Assembly (NCBI GenBank): GCA_965221175.1
Contig: OZ244867.1
Span: 1,984,001 to 2,048,000, forward strand
Source: JAJDZL01 sp965221175
GTDB taxonomy: Bacteria; Pseudomonadota; Gammaproteobacteria; Arenicellales; JAJDZL01
DNA: 64,000 bases
Direction of reading: 5' to 3'
Each line of letters opens with the position of its first letter. Position 1 is the stretch's first letter. Shown one piece after another: positions 27,758-36,284 of the stretch. Under the pieces are notes generated by a model. It did no database searches, had not been told where the DNA came from, and worked only from the letters and a program-made list of their open reading frames with translations. The translations under genes and the position numbers were made by a program.

Positions 27758-29029
27758 ATGTCAAAGGCCGGCAACCTTCTCTACGCTCAATCGGGTGGTG
27801 TTACTTCCGTCATCAATGCTTCCGCCGCTGCTGTCATTGAAACGGCCCGCGAACACCCTCAGGCAATCAACAAAGTGTACGCGGCAAAAGACGGAATTCT
27901 CGGCATCCTTGCCGAGCAGCTGATCGACACGAGTCAAGAATCTCCAGAATCAATTCAGGCACTTCGACACACCCCTTCCGGTGCCTTTGGCTCCTGTCGC
28001 TACAAGCTGCAGGATCCCAAAAATCAAAGCCAGGAGTTCGAGCGCATCATCAATGTCTTCGAACAGCACAACATCCGTCACTTTCTGTATAACGGCGGTG
28101 GCGACTCTGCGGACACCTGTCTCAAACTGGCGCAGCAATTGAAAGGGCGCATTGACGGCATAACCGTCAACCATATTCCGAAAACCGTCGACAACGATCT
28201 GCCAATTACGGATTGCTGCCCTGGCTTTGGATCGGTGGCGAAATACATTGCGACCTCCACTCGAGAAGCGAGTTTTGATGTAGCAGCCATGGCGAGCACA
28301 TCAACAAAAGTGTTCATCATCGAAGTCATGGGACGCCATGCAGGCTGGATTGCCGCTGCCGGAGGACTTGCTTCTGACCCAACTACTGAAATTCCGCTAG
28401 TCATTCTCTTTCCTGAGATCCCGTTCGACCGGACTCGATTTGTTCAAAAAGTAAAAGAAAGCGTTGAGGCCAATGGCTATGTCTCCATCGTAGTGTCGGA
28501 AGGCACGCGTTATGAAGACGGAAGTTTTCTGGCTGAACAGGGTACGCGGGACGCTTTCGGACATGCTCAGCTGGGCGGAGCCGCACCGGTTGTTGCACAG
28601 ATTGTGCGGGATGAACTCGGCTTGAAACACCACTATGCAATAGCCGACTATCTGCAGCGGTCTGCAAGACACATCAGTTCGAAAACGGATGTGGAACAAG
28701 CCTATGCCTTAGGCAAAGTTGCGGTGGAATATGCAGCTGCCGGGCGCACTGCGCTCATGCCATCAATCCGCAGGCTGTCCAACAATCCCTATCAGTGGGA
28801 TATTATTGCTGTCGATCTTGCAAAGGTGGCCAATCAGGAAAAAATGCTGCCGCGAGAATATATTACCGAAGACGGTTTCGGAATTACTGACGAGGCGCGC
28901 CAATATCTCGCACCTCTGATCGTCGGCGAAGACTACCCGCCATACGCTAATGGACTCCCGCAGTATGTTCGCCTCAGGAATCAATTAATTACCCCAAGGC
29001 TTCCCGCCAACTGGAAAAACGGAGACTGA
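27758..29029 (+). CDS. PPi-dependent 6-phosphofructokinase
   Basis: 423 residues. The ATP-PFK glycine signature is replaced by NGGGDSADT, and the catalytic stretch reads HIPKTVDNDLP. The lysine there (PKTxDND) marks enzymes that use pyrophosphate instead of ATP. Length and motifs fit the PPi-PFK group found in methylotrophs and other gammaproteobacteria. The reaction is reversible and can serve glycolysis or gluconeogenesis. A membrane pyrophosphatase gene converges on it from the other side, suggesting that pyrophosphate is an energy currency here. Confidence 0.9.
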   Translation: MSKAGNLLYAQSGGVTSVINASAAAVIETAREHPQAINKVYAAKDGILGILAEQLIDTSQESPESIQALRHTPSGAFGSCRYKLQDPKNQSQEFERIINVFEQHNIRHFLYNGGGDSADTCLKLAQQLKGRIDGITVNHIPKTVDNDLPITDCCPGFGSVAKYIATSTREASFDVAAMASTSTKVFIIEVMGRHAGWIAAAGGLASDPTTEIPLVILFPEIPFDRTRFVQKVKESVEANGYVSIVVSEGTRYEDGSFLAEQGTRDAFGHAQLGGAAPVVAQIVRDELGLKHHYAIADYLQRSARHISSKTDVEQAYALGKVAVEYAAAGRTALMPSIRRLSNNPYQWDIIAVDLAKVANQEKMLPREYITEDGFGITDEARQYLAPLIVGEDYPPYANGLPQYVRLRNQLITPRLPANWKNGD

Positions 29030-29034
29030 AAATT

Positions 29035-29247
29035 ATGGCAATGACAATTGACAAGGCCCGCGAACTGCTAGAGGTGCAAGTTAAATTCGGTGGCTATTAC
29101 AATCGCAATTCCACTCGCATGATTCTCGCCGATGTGCAACGCGAGCACGGAATCCCAGCCGCTGATGCGTTAATTCAGGATTTCGATTTGGAAAACGTAT
29201 TCGGCATCAAGCCGGGTACTGTATTGAGTACCCCAGGCAACAAATAG
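29035..29247 (+). CDS. Small conserved-looking protein after PPi-phosphofructokinase
   Basis: 70 residues, start 5 bases after the phosphofructokinase stop, so certainly co-transcribed. The sequence has a regular helical pattern (MTIDKARELLEVQVKFGGYYNR, without membrane segments) and ends just before a strong terminator. I cannot name a family. The tight coupling hints at a role tied to the enzyme. Confidence 0.65.
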   Translation: MAMTIDKARELLEVQVKFGGYYNRNSTRMILADVQREHGIPAADALIQDFDLENVFGIKPGTVLSTPGNK

Positions 29248-29262
29248 CCGCTTGAAAGGTAA

Positions 29263-29294
29263 CGACCGGTTGTTGCAAAATCAACAACCGGTCG
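29263..29294. terminator. Bidirectional intrinsic terminator
   Basis: A perfect 13-bp stem (CGACCGGTTGTTG at 29263-29275 with CAACAACCGGTCG at 29282-29294) and a six-base loop, between the converging PPi-PFK and pyrophosphatase genes. No long T-tract flanks it, but the stem is strong and well placed. Confidence 0.8.
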
Positions 29295-29316
29295 AATTAC
29301 TTTCAGTTTGAGTTCT

Positions 29317-31317
29317 CTATAGCAACGGAGCGATTACCAGACTTACGATCGCCATTACGTTAATCAGAATATTCATTGAGGGTCCAGAGGTATCTTTGAA
29401 AGGATCGCCAACTGTATCTCCGACCACCACCGCCTTATGGACATCTGAACCTTTTCCGCCTAGATTTCCGCTTTCAACATACTTCTTGGCATTGTCCCAA
29501 GCCCCACCGGCATTGGCCATCGTCAACGCCAGCAGAACACATCCAATCAATGCACCGCCAAGCATTCCGCCCAGCGCTTCGGGCCCAAGTGGAGAGAATC
29601 CGACTACAACGGGGGCCGCTACAGCCAGAACACCAGGGGGAATCATGCGTCTCAATGCAGCTTTCGTGGCAATGTCCACGCAACGTTCCGTGTCCGGCTC
29701 AGCATTCCCCTCGAGCAGTCCGGGAATCTCTTTGAACTGCCGTCGTATCTCCTTAATCATGTCGAATGCGGCTTCACCCACCGCCGTCATCGTCATGCTG
29801 CTCACTAGAAATGGGAATATTCCGCCGAGAAACATTCCTGTAAGAACTACGGGATCATTGATCTGCAATGAAAAATCAGGATTGTTTTGACTCACCGTTT
29901 CAATGTACGCAGTGATAATCGCGAGCGCGGCGAGTGCCGCGGCGCCGATTGCAAATCCTTTTCCGATTGCGGCTGTGGTATTGCCCAATGCGTCTAGAGA
30001 ATCGGTAATCTCTCTGGTTTTTTCTCCAAGTCCTGCCATCTCTGCGATGCCTCCGGCATTGTCTGCAACAGGACCATAAGCATCAATCGCCATAGTCATT
30101 CCTACTGTTGCCAACATTCCAACGGCTGCGATTCCCACTCCGTATAGGCCAGCGAACGAACTCGCAACATAAATGATCGTGCACAACATCAGCAACGGCA
30201 CAACTACAGACTGCATGCCGACTGCCAAACCTATGATCATGACGGTCGCCGGGCCGGTTTCACCACCTTTGGCGATCTTCCGGACTGGTTTGCCACTGGT
30301 GTAATAGTCGGTCACAATGCCAATCACGATCCCACCGGCTGCTCCGATCAGTACTGCACCCCAGACTAGCATATCTACGCCGACCCAGGAGACAACCGCC
30401 GCGGCCGCGGCAATGAATATGACAGAGGCGCCTATAGTACCGACCCTGAGTGCCACTGCAGCAGATTTTCTCGTGAAAATTCGAACCAGAATGATTCCTG
30501 CCATAGAGCACAGAATTCCTGCAGAAGACAGTGCCAGCGGCAGAAACATCAGGCTGTTTTGAGCTCCCAGTTCGGAATCGCTCAGGGTAGCTGCGATCGC
30601 AATACTTGCGATCATGGCACCACAGTACGATTCGAAAATATCCGATCCCATACCTGCGACATCGCCTACATTGTCACCAACATTGTCGGCAATTACGCCG
30701 GGGTTTCGAGGATCATCTTCTGGTATTCCCGCTTCAATCTTGCCCACCAGGTCGGCACCGACGTCCGCGCTTTTTGTAAAGATGCCACCACCCACACGAG
30801 AGAATAGAGCAACGGAAGACGCACCCATGCCGAAGCCATGAATCGCATGTGCCGAATGTGGGTCAGATCCAAAAAACAGATATAGCAGCCCCAGTCCGAG
30901 CAGACCCATTGCGGCGACAGTCATGCCCATAATCGAGCCGCCACAAAAAGCCACCGTCAATGCTTCCGAAGCGCCTTGAGTATGAGCCGCCGTAGTGGTT
31001 CTGGCATTTGATTTGGTCGCTGCGTACATTCCAATATAGCCAGCGCTGCCGGAGCAGAACGCGCCTAGTAGAAATGCGTACATGGTGTTCAATCCGAGAT
31101 CGGAAATTGCGATCAATACGGCAACTACAATCACGAATCCGACAAGAATGGTATATTCGCGCCGCATGAACACCATAGCCCCTTTATGAATTGCGGCTGA
31201 AATTTCGACGACCTTGCCTTCTCCTTCCGGATATCTTTTCACAAGACCGAAAATAATCCATGCTGAAATCAGCCCAAGAATTCCAAGTGTTACAGGAATC
31301 CAACCGCCTACGTTCAT
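29317..31317 (-). CDS. hppA: Membrane-bound pyrophosphatase, K+-dependent type
   Basis: About 666 residues from the ATG at 31317, which has a good ribosome-binding site (AGGGAGAT); an upstream ATG at 31353 lacks one. About 16 membrane segments are apparent. PPi-binding motifs are EDDPRNPGVIADNVGDNVGD and GDTVGDPFKDTSGP. The K+-dependence determinant reads GNTTAAIGKGFA, with Ala and Gly where K+-independent enzymes have Lys and Thr. It hydrolyses pyrophosphate while pumping H+ or Na+; the ion cannot be decided here. Together with the PPi-PFK it suggests a pyrophosphate-based energy economy. Confidence 0.93.
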   Translation of the reverse strand: MNVGGWIPVTLGILGLISAWIIFGLVKRYPEGEGKVVEISAAIHKGAMVFMRREYTILVGFVIVVAVLIAISDLGLNTMYAFLLGAFCSGSAGYIGMYAATKSNARTTTAAHTQGASEALTVAFCGGSIMGMTVAAMGLLGLGLLYLFFGSDPHSAHAIHGFGMGASSVALFSRVGGGIFTKSADVGADLVGKIEAGIPEDDPRNPGVIADNVGDNVGDVAGMGSDIFESYCGAMIASIAIAATLSDSELGAQNSLMFLPLALSSAGILCSMAGIILVRIFTRKSAAVALRVGTIGASVIFIAAAAAVVSWVGVDMLVWGAVLIGAAGGIVIGIVTDYYTSGKPVRKIAKGGETGPATVMIIGLAVGMQSVVVPLLMLCTIIYVASSFAGLYGVGIAAVGMLATVGMTMAIDAYGPVADNAGGIAEMAGLGEKTREITDSLDALGNTTAAIGKGFAIGAAALAALAIITAYIETVSQNNPDFSLQINDPVVLTGMFLGGIFPFLVSSMTMTAVGEAAFDMIKEIRRQFKEIPGLLEGNAEPDTERCVDIATKAALRRMIPPGVLAVAAPVVVGFSPLGPEALGGMLGGALIGCVLLALTMANAGGAWDNAKKYVESGNLGGKGSDVHKAVVVGDTVGDPFKDTSGPSMNILINVMAIVSLVIAPLL

Positions 31318-31621
31318 GAATATCTCCCTGAATTTATTCCAAATAAAAACCACCGGAGCCTTGATTTGCTTCGCTCATCTAAGCCAATGCACTAGTTGGC
31401 TTCGTCCCGGCGGTAACGACTTTCAATCGTTGAATTTGATTTCCCGAAAAGCACTGAGTGACATTGTATTTCGACACTTAGCTCATTCGGGCGCTAGAAA
31501 GTGGTTAAAAATATCCGATTTTGATTTCAAATTCAATGCAAATGAGCACAGAACCTCGGAAATATTGCATATTCCAGCGTGCATATTACGTAAGTCTGTC
31601 AAATCTCTTGAAGAACTGAAT

Positions 31622-32521
31622 TTAGACGGGTTTCTTTTTTGCACGAGGATGTGCGCGATCATACTCTTTCGACAAATGACCGAAGTCCAGGTGTGTGTAG
31701 ATCTGGGTTGTCGAAATATTGGCGTGGCCGAGAAACTCTTGAACCGCTCGAATATCGCTGCTTGATTCCAGAACATGCGTTGCGAATGAATGGCGTAGCA
31801 TGTGGGGATGCACTCGCATCGGAATATCCTGCTGCATGGCACGAATCTCAATACGCTTCTGTATCGTACGAGTGCTGGGACGCCCGCCTCTTTTGGTGAC
31901 GAACAGAGCTGTTTCATCAGCAGCCGCCCATTCATGGCGCCTTGCCAACCATATCTGAATTGCTTCGACCGCACAGGCTCCTATGGGTACGATTCTATCT
32001 TTCGAGCCTTTACCCAGAACTCGAATCATGTTCTGATCGAAATTCACATCGGTAATGTTCAGACCGACAAGTTCCTGCAAACGAATTCCAGAAGTGTAAA
32101 AGAGTTCAACGACCGCTCGGTCTCGAACTGTCAGCAGGTCGTCACCGGACAGTTCAACCAAACGAATAGCTTGTTCGGCGGTAAGAATCTTCGGCAGCTG
32201 CCGCCCTGATTTGGGAGCGGAAACACCTTCGAACGGGTTGTTCAGAACCAGATTCTCACGAATCAGATAACGATAGAATGAACGTGCGCTGGATAACATT
32301 CGACTAATACTGCGGCCCGACAGCCCCTGCCTGTAGCTTTCACCGACAAAGCCTCGCGCCAACGCGGTGTTAACAGTGTTCCAGTAATCAATGTCATGTT
32401 TCTCCAGGTATCGACGCAACCGCTGCAGGTCGCGACCATAATTTAATACGGTGTGACTGGAGAGCCGACGTTCTGTTTGCAGATGATTGATGAACGCAGT
32501 TATCAACTCAGCTTGCTGCAT
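31622..32521 (-). CDS. xerC: Tyrosine recombinase XerC
   Basis: About 299 residues from the ATG at 32521 (MQQAELITAF), 10 bases after the dapF stop. The longer open frame upstream lies inside dapF. Catalytic residues are visible: Arg in TSGIRLQEL, HMLRHSFATH, the histidine of GHANIS and the nucleophile in TTQIYTHLD. XerC with XerD resolves chromosome dimers at dif. In many gammaproteobacteria a DUF484 gene stands between dapF and xerC; it is missing here. Confidence 0.93.
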   Translation of the reverse strand: MQQAELITAFINHLQTERRLSSHTVLNYGRDLQRLRRYLEKHDIDYWNTVNTALARGFVGESYRQGLSGRSISRMLSSARSFYRYLIRENLVLNNPFEGVSAPKSGRQLPKILTAEQAIRLVELSGDDLLTVRDRAVVELFYTSGIRLQELVGLNITDVNFDQNMIRVLGKGSKDRIVPIGACAVEAIQIWLARRHEWAAADETALFVTKRGGRPSTRTIQKRIEIRAMQQDIPMRVHPHMLRHSFATHVLESSSDIRAVQEFLGHANISTTQIYTHLDFGHLSKEYDRAHPRAKKKPV

Positions 32522-32531
32522 AGCGAAATTC

Positions 32532-33407
32532 TCAATTGAACTGGTCCAAGCATTCTTGCAATTCGCCCTGATAAGAACAGGATGTAGATGTGGTAAGAAA
32601 TACAGGGGAACCTGCTCCTTTCCACTCGACGACGGCTTCACCGATAGCAAATTTAACGGTCACTCTTGTTCCTAGCAACCCCATTCGTTGACCCGCGATA
32701 ACAGCAGCGCACGCACCGCTTCCACAGGCAAGCGTTTCACCGACTCCGCGTTCAAACACTCTCAGGCGAATTGAACTGTAATTTTCTATTTGCATGTAAC
32801 CGACATTAGCCCTCTCTGGAAACCTTGCATGCGATTCAATAGATGCGCCGGTCTCTTCCACAGGCGCATTTTCAATGTCTGACACAACCACAACTGCATG
32901 TGGGTTTCCAATAGATAGTGTGGAAATCGACAGCGATTTACCTTTGACCTCCAGTGGATACGTGACCTCTTCCGAATCGGCAAGAAACGGTACATCTGAT
33001 GGACTGAATCGTGGAACTCCGAGTGCAGCAGTCACTTTCCTGTCTTGGCCTATGGTGCATTGAAGAGAATCGACATTTGTTTGCAAAATCAGTTCCTTTC
33101 CAGTCGAATAAGCTCGCTCATAAATCAAGCTGGCGACGCAACAGGCGCCATTGCCGCATTGAGATGACTCGGAACCGTCAGCATTGAAAATACGAAACTC
33201 AAAAATATTCTTTCTCCCGCGAATGCTTTTCACAAGTAAAATTTGATCACATCCAACTCCAGTGCGCCGGTCTGCAATCGCTTTCACTATGTCTGAAGTC
33301 AAGGATATTTTTTGTTCAATCCCGTCAATGACTACGAAATCATTGCCCAGAGAATGCATTTTTACAAATTCGAGATTTTTCACTGTTAATTTTTTGATAT
33401 CTACCAT
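32532..33407 (-). CDS. dapF: Diaminopimelate epimerase
   Basis: About 290 residues. The two active-site cysteines are in SSQCGNGACC and LACGSGACAAV, and the N-terminus has FVKMHSLGNDF. The exact start is unclear: ATG at 33407, ATG at 33425 or GTG at 33383 are possible. The last would give the N-terminus closest to the family. It makes meso-diaminopimelate for lysine and peptidoglycan. It is followed by xerC. Confidence 0.93.
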   Translation of the reverse strand: MVDIKKLTVKNLEFVKMHSLGNDFVVIDGIEQKISLTSDIVKAIADRRTGVGCDQILLVKSIRGRKNIFEFRIFNADGSESSQCGNGACCVASLIYERAYSTGKELILQTNVDSLQCTIGQDRKVTAALGVPRFSPSDVPFLADSEEVTYPLEVKGKSLSISTLSIGNPHAVVVVSDIENAPVEETGASIESHARFPERANVGYMQIENYSSIRLRVFERGVGETLACGSGACAAVIAGQRMGLLGTRVTVKFAIGEAVVEWKGAGSPVFLTTSTSCSYQGELQECLDQFN

Positions 33408-33413
33408 TAACTG

Positions 33414-33668
33414 ATGCGAAAACATCGTCTAAGAAATTTCATCAAGAAACTCCACTCGTTTCCGCCCTTGCTTCGCCAGACTATCGGAATCGTTCTGTTG
33501 TGTCTGGGTTTCCTTGGATTTCTTCCTGTCATTGGATTCTGGATGATTCCGCTTGGATTGATTGTGCTATCCGCAGATTACAGATTCGCTCGCTACATCT
33601 ACGTCAATTCACGATTGTGCATTCGCCGCTTTAAACGAAGAAAACGATCAATCAGAACAATCAGATAA
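33414..33668 (+). CDS. Small membrane protein, unknown function
   Basis: 84 residues. A basic N-terminus, two close hydrophobic segments (TIGIVLLCLGFLGFLPVIGF and MIPLGLIVLS) and a very basic tail (RRFKRRKRSIRTIR). It starts divergently right at the dapF start region and ends inside the cysQ stop by eight bases. It looks like a genuine small membrane protein, but I cannot assign a family. Confidence 0.6.
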   Translation: MRKHRLRNFIKKLHSFPPLLRQTIGIVLLCLGFLGFLPVIGFWMIPLGLIVLSADYRFARYIYVNSRLCIRRFKRRKRSIRTIR

Positions 33669-34521
33669 ATTCATCGAGCATGTCATAAGGAATGAAGTTT
33701 CGCCATTCAAAGTCGCCGCCGCCAGAAACGATAAATCGCGGGTTGTCTAAATTGCGTTTGTTGTAAATTAAAGGGGTTCCATTCAGTTGTTGAACAATTC
33801 CGCCCGCGCACTCCACTACGCAGTGAGCCGCCGCAGTATCCCATTCTGCAGTTTGGCTAAAACTGGGGAAAACATCCACACGGCCCTCCGCAACTCGGCA
33901 GAACTTGATTGAACTTGACGATTTGAAGGTTTCGCATACCATCGAATGAGCTTTTAGATTTTTCTCGAAAGCTTGAGTTTGATCATAACCTCTAAATCTA
34001 GGTCTGATAATTCTGACATGATTTCCAGTAAAGTCATTAACTTCAATCTTGCCACTATAGCCGTTTTTCCCATCCAAGCAATAGGCACCAAACCCCTTCA
34101 CACCCCAGTAGGTACGATCTTCAACCGGCGAGTGGACTACGCCCAATACTGGAGATGAACCTTCAATTAATGCAATGTTGACTGTAAATTCAGTATCCCC
34201 ATTTATGAAAGATTTCGTGCCATCCATCGGATCGATCAACCAGTAGTGACTCCACTTTGATCGTATGGAATAATTTGGAATTGCCGTCTCTTCTGAAATA
34301 ATTGGCCAAGTCGGCTTGAGGTTTTCAAGTCCAGACATGATGACACGATTCGCGCCTATATCCGCTGATGTTACCGGAGAGCAATCGCTTTTACTACTGA
34401 CATCATAACCAGTTCTGTAATGAGTGAGGATGACCTTGCTGGCCTCTTTCGATATTCTTATAACCTGCTTGACCAATTGTGTTAGGTCCGAGTCATTTGA
34501 ATTTGGCATGGAATCAGGCAT
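33661..34521 (-). CDS. cysQ: 3'(2'),5'-bisphosphate nucleotidase CysQ
   Basis: 286 residues of the inositol-monophosphatase superfamily. The metal-binding motif is WLIDPMDGTKSF; EET (ISEETAIP) and EWDTAAAH complete the active site. CysQ hydrolyses phosphoadenosine phosphate formed in sulfate assimilation. Alternative starts are the methionines at 34521 and 34509. It is divergent from zapE. Confidence 0.9.
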   Translation of the reverse strand: MPDSMPNSNDSDLTQLVKQVIRISKEASKVILTHYRTGYDVSSKSDCSPVTSADIGANRVIMSGLENLKPTWPIISEETAIPNYSIRSKWSHYWLIDPMDGTKSFINGDTEFTVNIALIEGSSPVLGVVHSPVEDRTYWGVKGFGAYCLDGKNGYSGKIEVNDFTGNHVRIIRPRFRGYDQTQAFEKNLKAHSMVCETFKSSSSIKFCRVAEGRVDVFPSFSQTAEWDTAAAHCVVECAGGIVQQLNGTPLIYNKRNLDNPRFIVSGGGDFEWRNFIPYDMLDEFI

Positions 34522-34632
34522 GAATCAATTGGAGCAGTTTAATTATACCGTTTCGGTCTAATTGGAATTTAATAGGATTTCCGAATGCCACCAACAAATG
34601 AAGTGTGTTTCAGGCGGGAGCCAACTTGAACT

Positions 34633-35745
34633 GTGAGTAACCAAAGAATGCCTCAAATCTCATTTCTTGATCTATACAACGCAAGCATGAAACACAACGA
34701 CATGCAGAGCGACACTGAACAGTTAAATGCGATTGGCAATTTCCAACGACTGTTCGATGAGATTGCAAGTGCGAAAGCCCCGCAAAACAAGTGGATGTTC
34801 CAATCTGTATTCAGACGAAAATCAAAATTCATTCGAGGCATCTACATCTGGGGAGGAGTCGGTCGAGGAAAAACCTATCTTATGGACCTGTTCTTTCAGT
34901 CCGCACCCACATCCGCAAAGAAACGCATCCACTTCCATCGATTCATGCAATCCATCCACCATGAGTTGAAGGAAAGACAAAATACTCGAGATCCCCTGGC
35001 AAAAATCGGTCGAGATTTTGCAAAACAACACAGGCTACTTTGCCTCGATGAATTTTTCGTACTGGATATCGCAGACGCTGTCATTCTGGCGGGTCTGTTG
35101 AAATCGCTGACTGACAATGGCGTTGTCCTGGTCATGACATCAAACACGAAACCAGATCAACTCTATCAAGGAGGATTACAGAGAGATCGATTTGTGCCTG
35201 CGATAAAACTGATCAATTCGCAAATGGATGCCGTTCATATCGGTGACGGTATCGACTATCGCCTGAGAGCGATGTCCGGAAAATCCCTGTTCTATGACTC
35301 TTTGGACGTCAGTACAACCGCTTCGCTACAAGACGATTTGCAGCTCTTTAGCGACGGAGACTCAATGAGGAAGGGAAGCTTGGAAATTCTCAATAGACAG
35401 ATCCAGACAGTCTGCCATACCAATCATCTCGTCTGGTTCGAGTTTTTCGACATTTGCGATGGCCCACGCTCCAAAGCCGACTACATAGAAATCGCCAACC
35501 TGTACCGAACCGTCATCATATCCAACGTACCTGTTCTTACCTGGCAATATGAAAACCAAGCTCGTCGATTTATTGAACTAGTTGACGAATTCTACGATCG
35601 CGGAGTACATCTGATATTGTCCGCTGAATCCAACATAAACTCACTCTACACAGGAACGCGGCTGGTGCAAGAATTCGAACGGACAAAGAGCAGACTACAT
35701 GAAATGCAGACTGATCGGTATCTCTCCAGATTGCACTGTGGGTGA
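34633..35745 (+). CDS. zapE: Cell division ATPase ZapE (AFG1-like)
   Basis: 370 residues from a GTG at 34633; an ATG five codons later is an alternative. Walker A is GGVGRGKTYLMD and Walker B is LLCLDEFFV, with MTSNTKPDQLYQGGLQR typical of the family. ZapE associates with the division ring during constriction in gammaproteobacteria. It appears monocistronic. Confidence 0.92.
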   Translation: MSNQRMPQISFLDLYNASMKHNDMQSDTEQLNAIGNFQRLFDEIASAKAPQNKWMFQSVFRRKSKFIRGIYIWGGVGRGKTYLMDLFFQSAPTSAKKRIHFHRFMQSIHHELKERQNTRDPLAKIGRDFAKQHRLLCLDEFFVLDIADAVILAGLLKSLTDNGVVLVMTSNTKPDQLYQGGLQRDRFVPAIKLINSQMDAVHIGDGIDYRLRAMSGKSLFYDSLDVSTTASLQDDLQLFSDGDSMRKGSLEILNRQIQTVCHTNHLVWFEFFDICDGPRSKADYIEIANLYRTVIISNVPVLTWQYENQARRFIELVDEFYDRGVHLILSAESNINSLYTGTRLVQEFERTKSRLHEMQTDRYLSRLHCG

Positions 35746-35775
35746 CAATTTCAGCAGTCAAACCACCAAAACAAT

Positions 35776-36027
35776 TTAGTCGAATATTGGAGGGTCTCGA
35801 ACCGGCTCTGATAACGGCAGATCAAGGTCAGCATCGCCTGATGGTTCCACAACAGGAAAATTGACATCCGACGAACTATCAGTATCAGGCACATCAATTT
35901 GCATACCCAGTGCGACACGTAATATTCGGCGCGCTTCTTCTTCCATTGAATGCCCCTTTGTCGCCGCTTGAATACGAAGACGTCGTTTCACCTCATCTTC
36001 TAGATTTCGAATCGTAATACTTGCCAT
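35776..36027 (-). CDS. Orphan FitA-like ribbon-helix-helix antitoxin
   Basis: 83 residues. The first 45 form an Arc/FitA-type ribbon-helix-helix DNA-binding domain (SITIRNLEDEVKRRL then GHSMEEEARRIL). The C-terminal half is acidic and disordered-looking, the part that normally binds a PIN-domain toxin. No VapC/PIN toxin gene follows; the ORF ends next to the zapE stop. So this is either a solitary antitoxin or a remnant of a toxin-antitoxin pair. Confidence 0.8.
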   Translation of the reverse strand: MASITIRNLEDEVKRRLRIQAATKGHSMEEEARRILRVALGMQIDVPDTDSSSDVNFPVVEPSGDADLDLPLSEPVRDPPIFD

Positions 36028-36080
36028 AAATTACCTCCACTCAATATTCAATCTCTTGTCGAATGATGGCATTGTTTTCA

Positions 36081-36098
36081 ATGATATCAATGATATCA
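36081..36098 (-). promoter_or_regulatory. Probable antitoxin operator
   Basis: ATGATATCA occurs twice in direct succession. Each unit contains the palindrome TGATATCA, 55-70 bases upstream of the antitoxin start. Tandem palindromic boxes like this are typical binding sites for ribbon-helix-helix autorepressors. Confidence 0.5.
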
Positions 36099-36284
36099 TA
36101 GTTGTAGTATAACTTCAATTTGAAGAACTGAACTGCATTCCGTTACTGTTGTTCATAATTTTTGAGCATGACTTAACTTTCTGATTTTACCGCCGATTCT
36201 GAATTAAATTTGCGATCAAGATTTATAATATAGACTAGAAAATATTCGATCACTTTCACAGATTCTCGGAGCTTAGTTCAAGGA

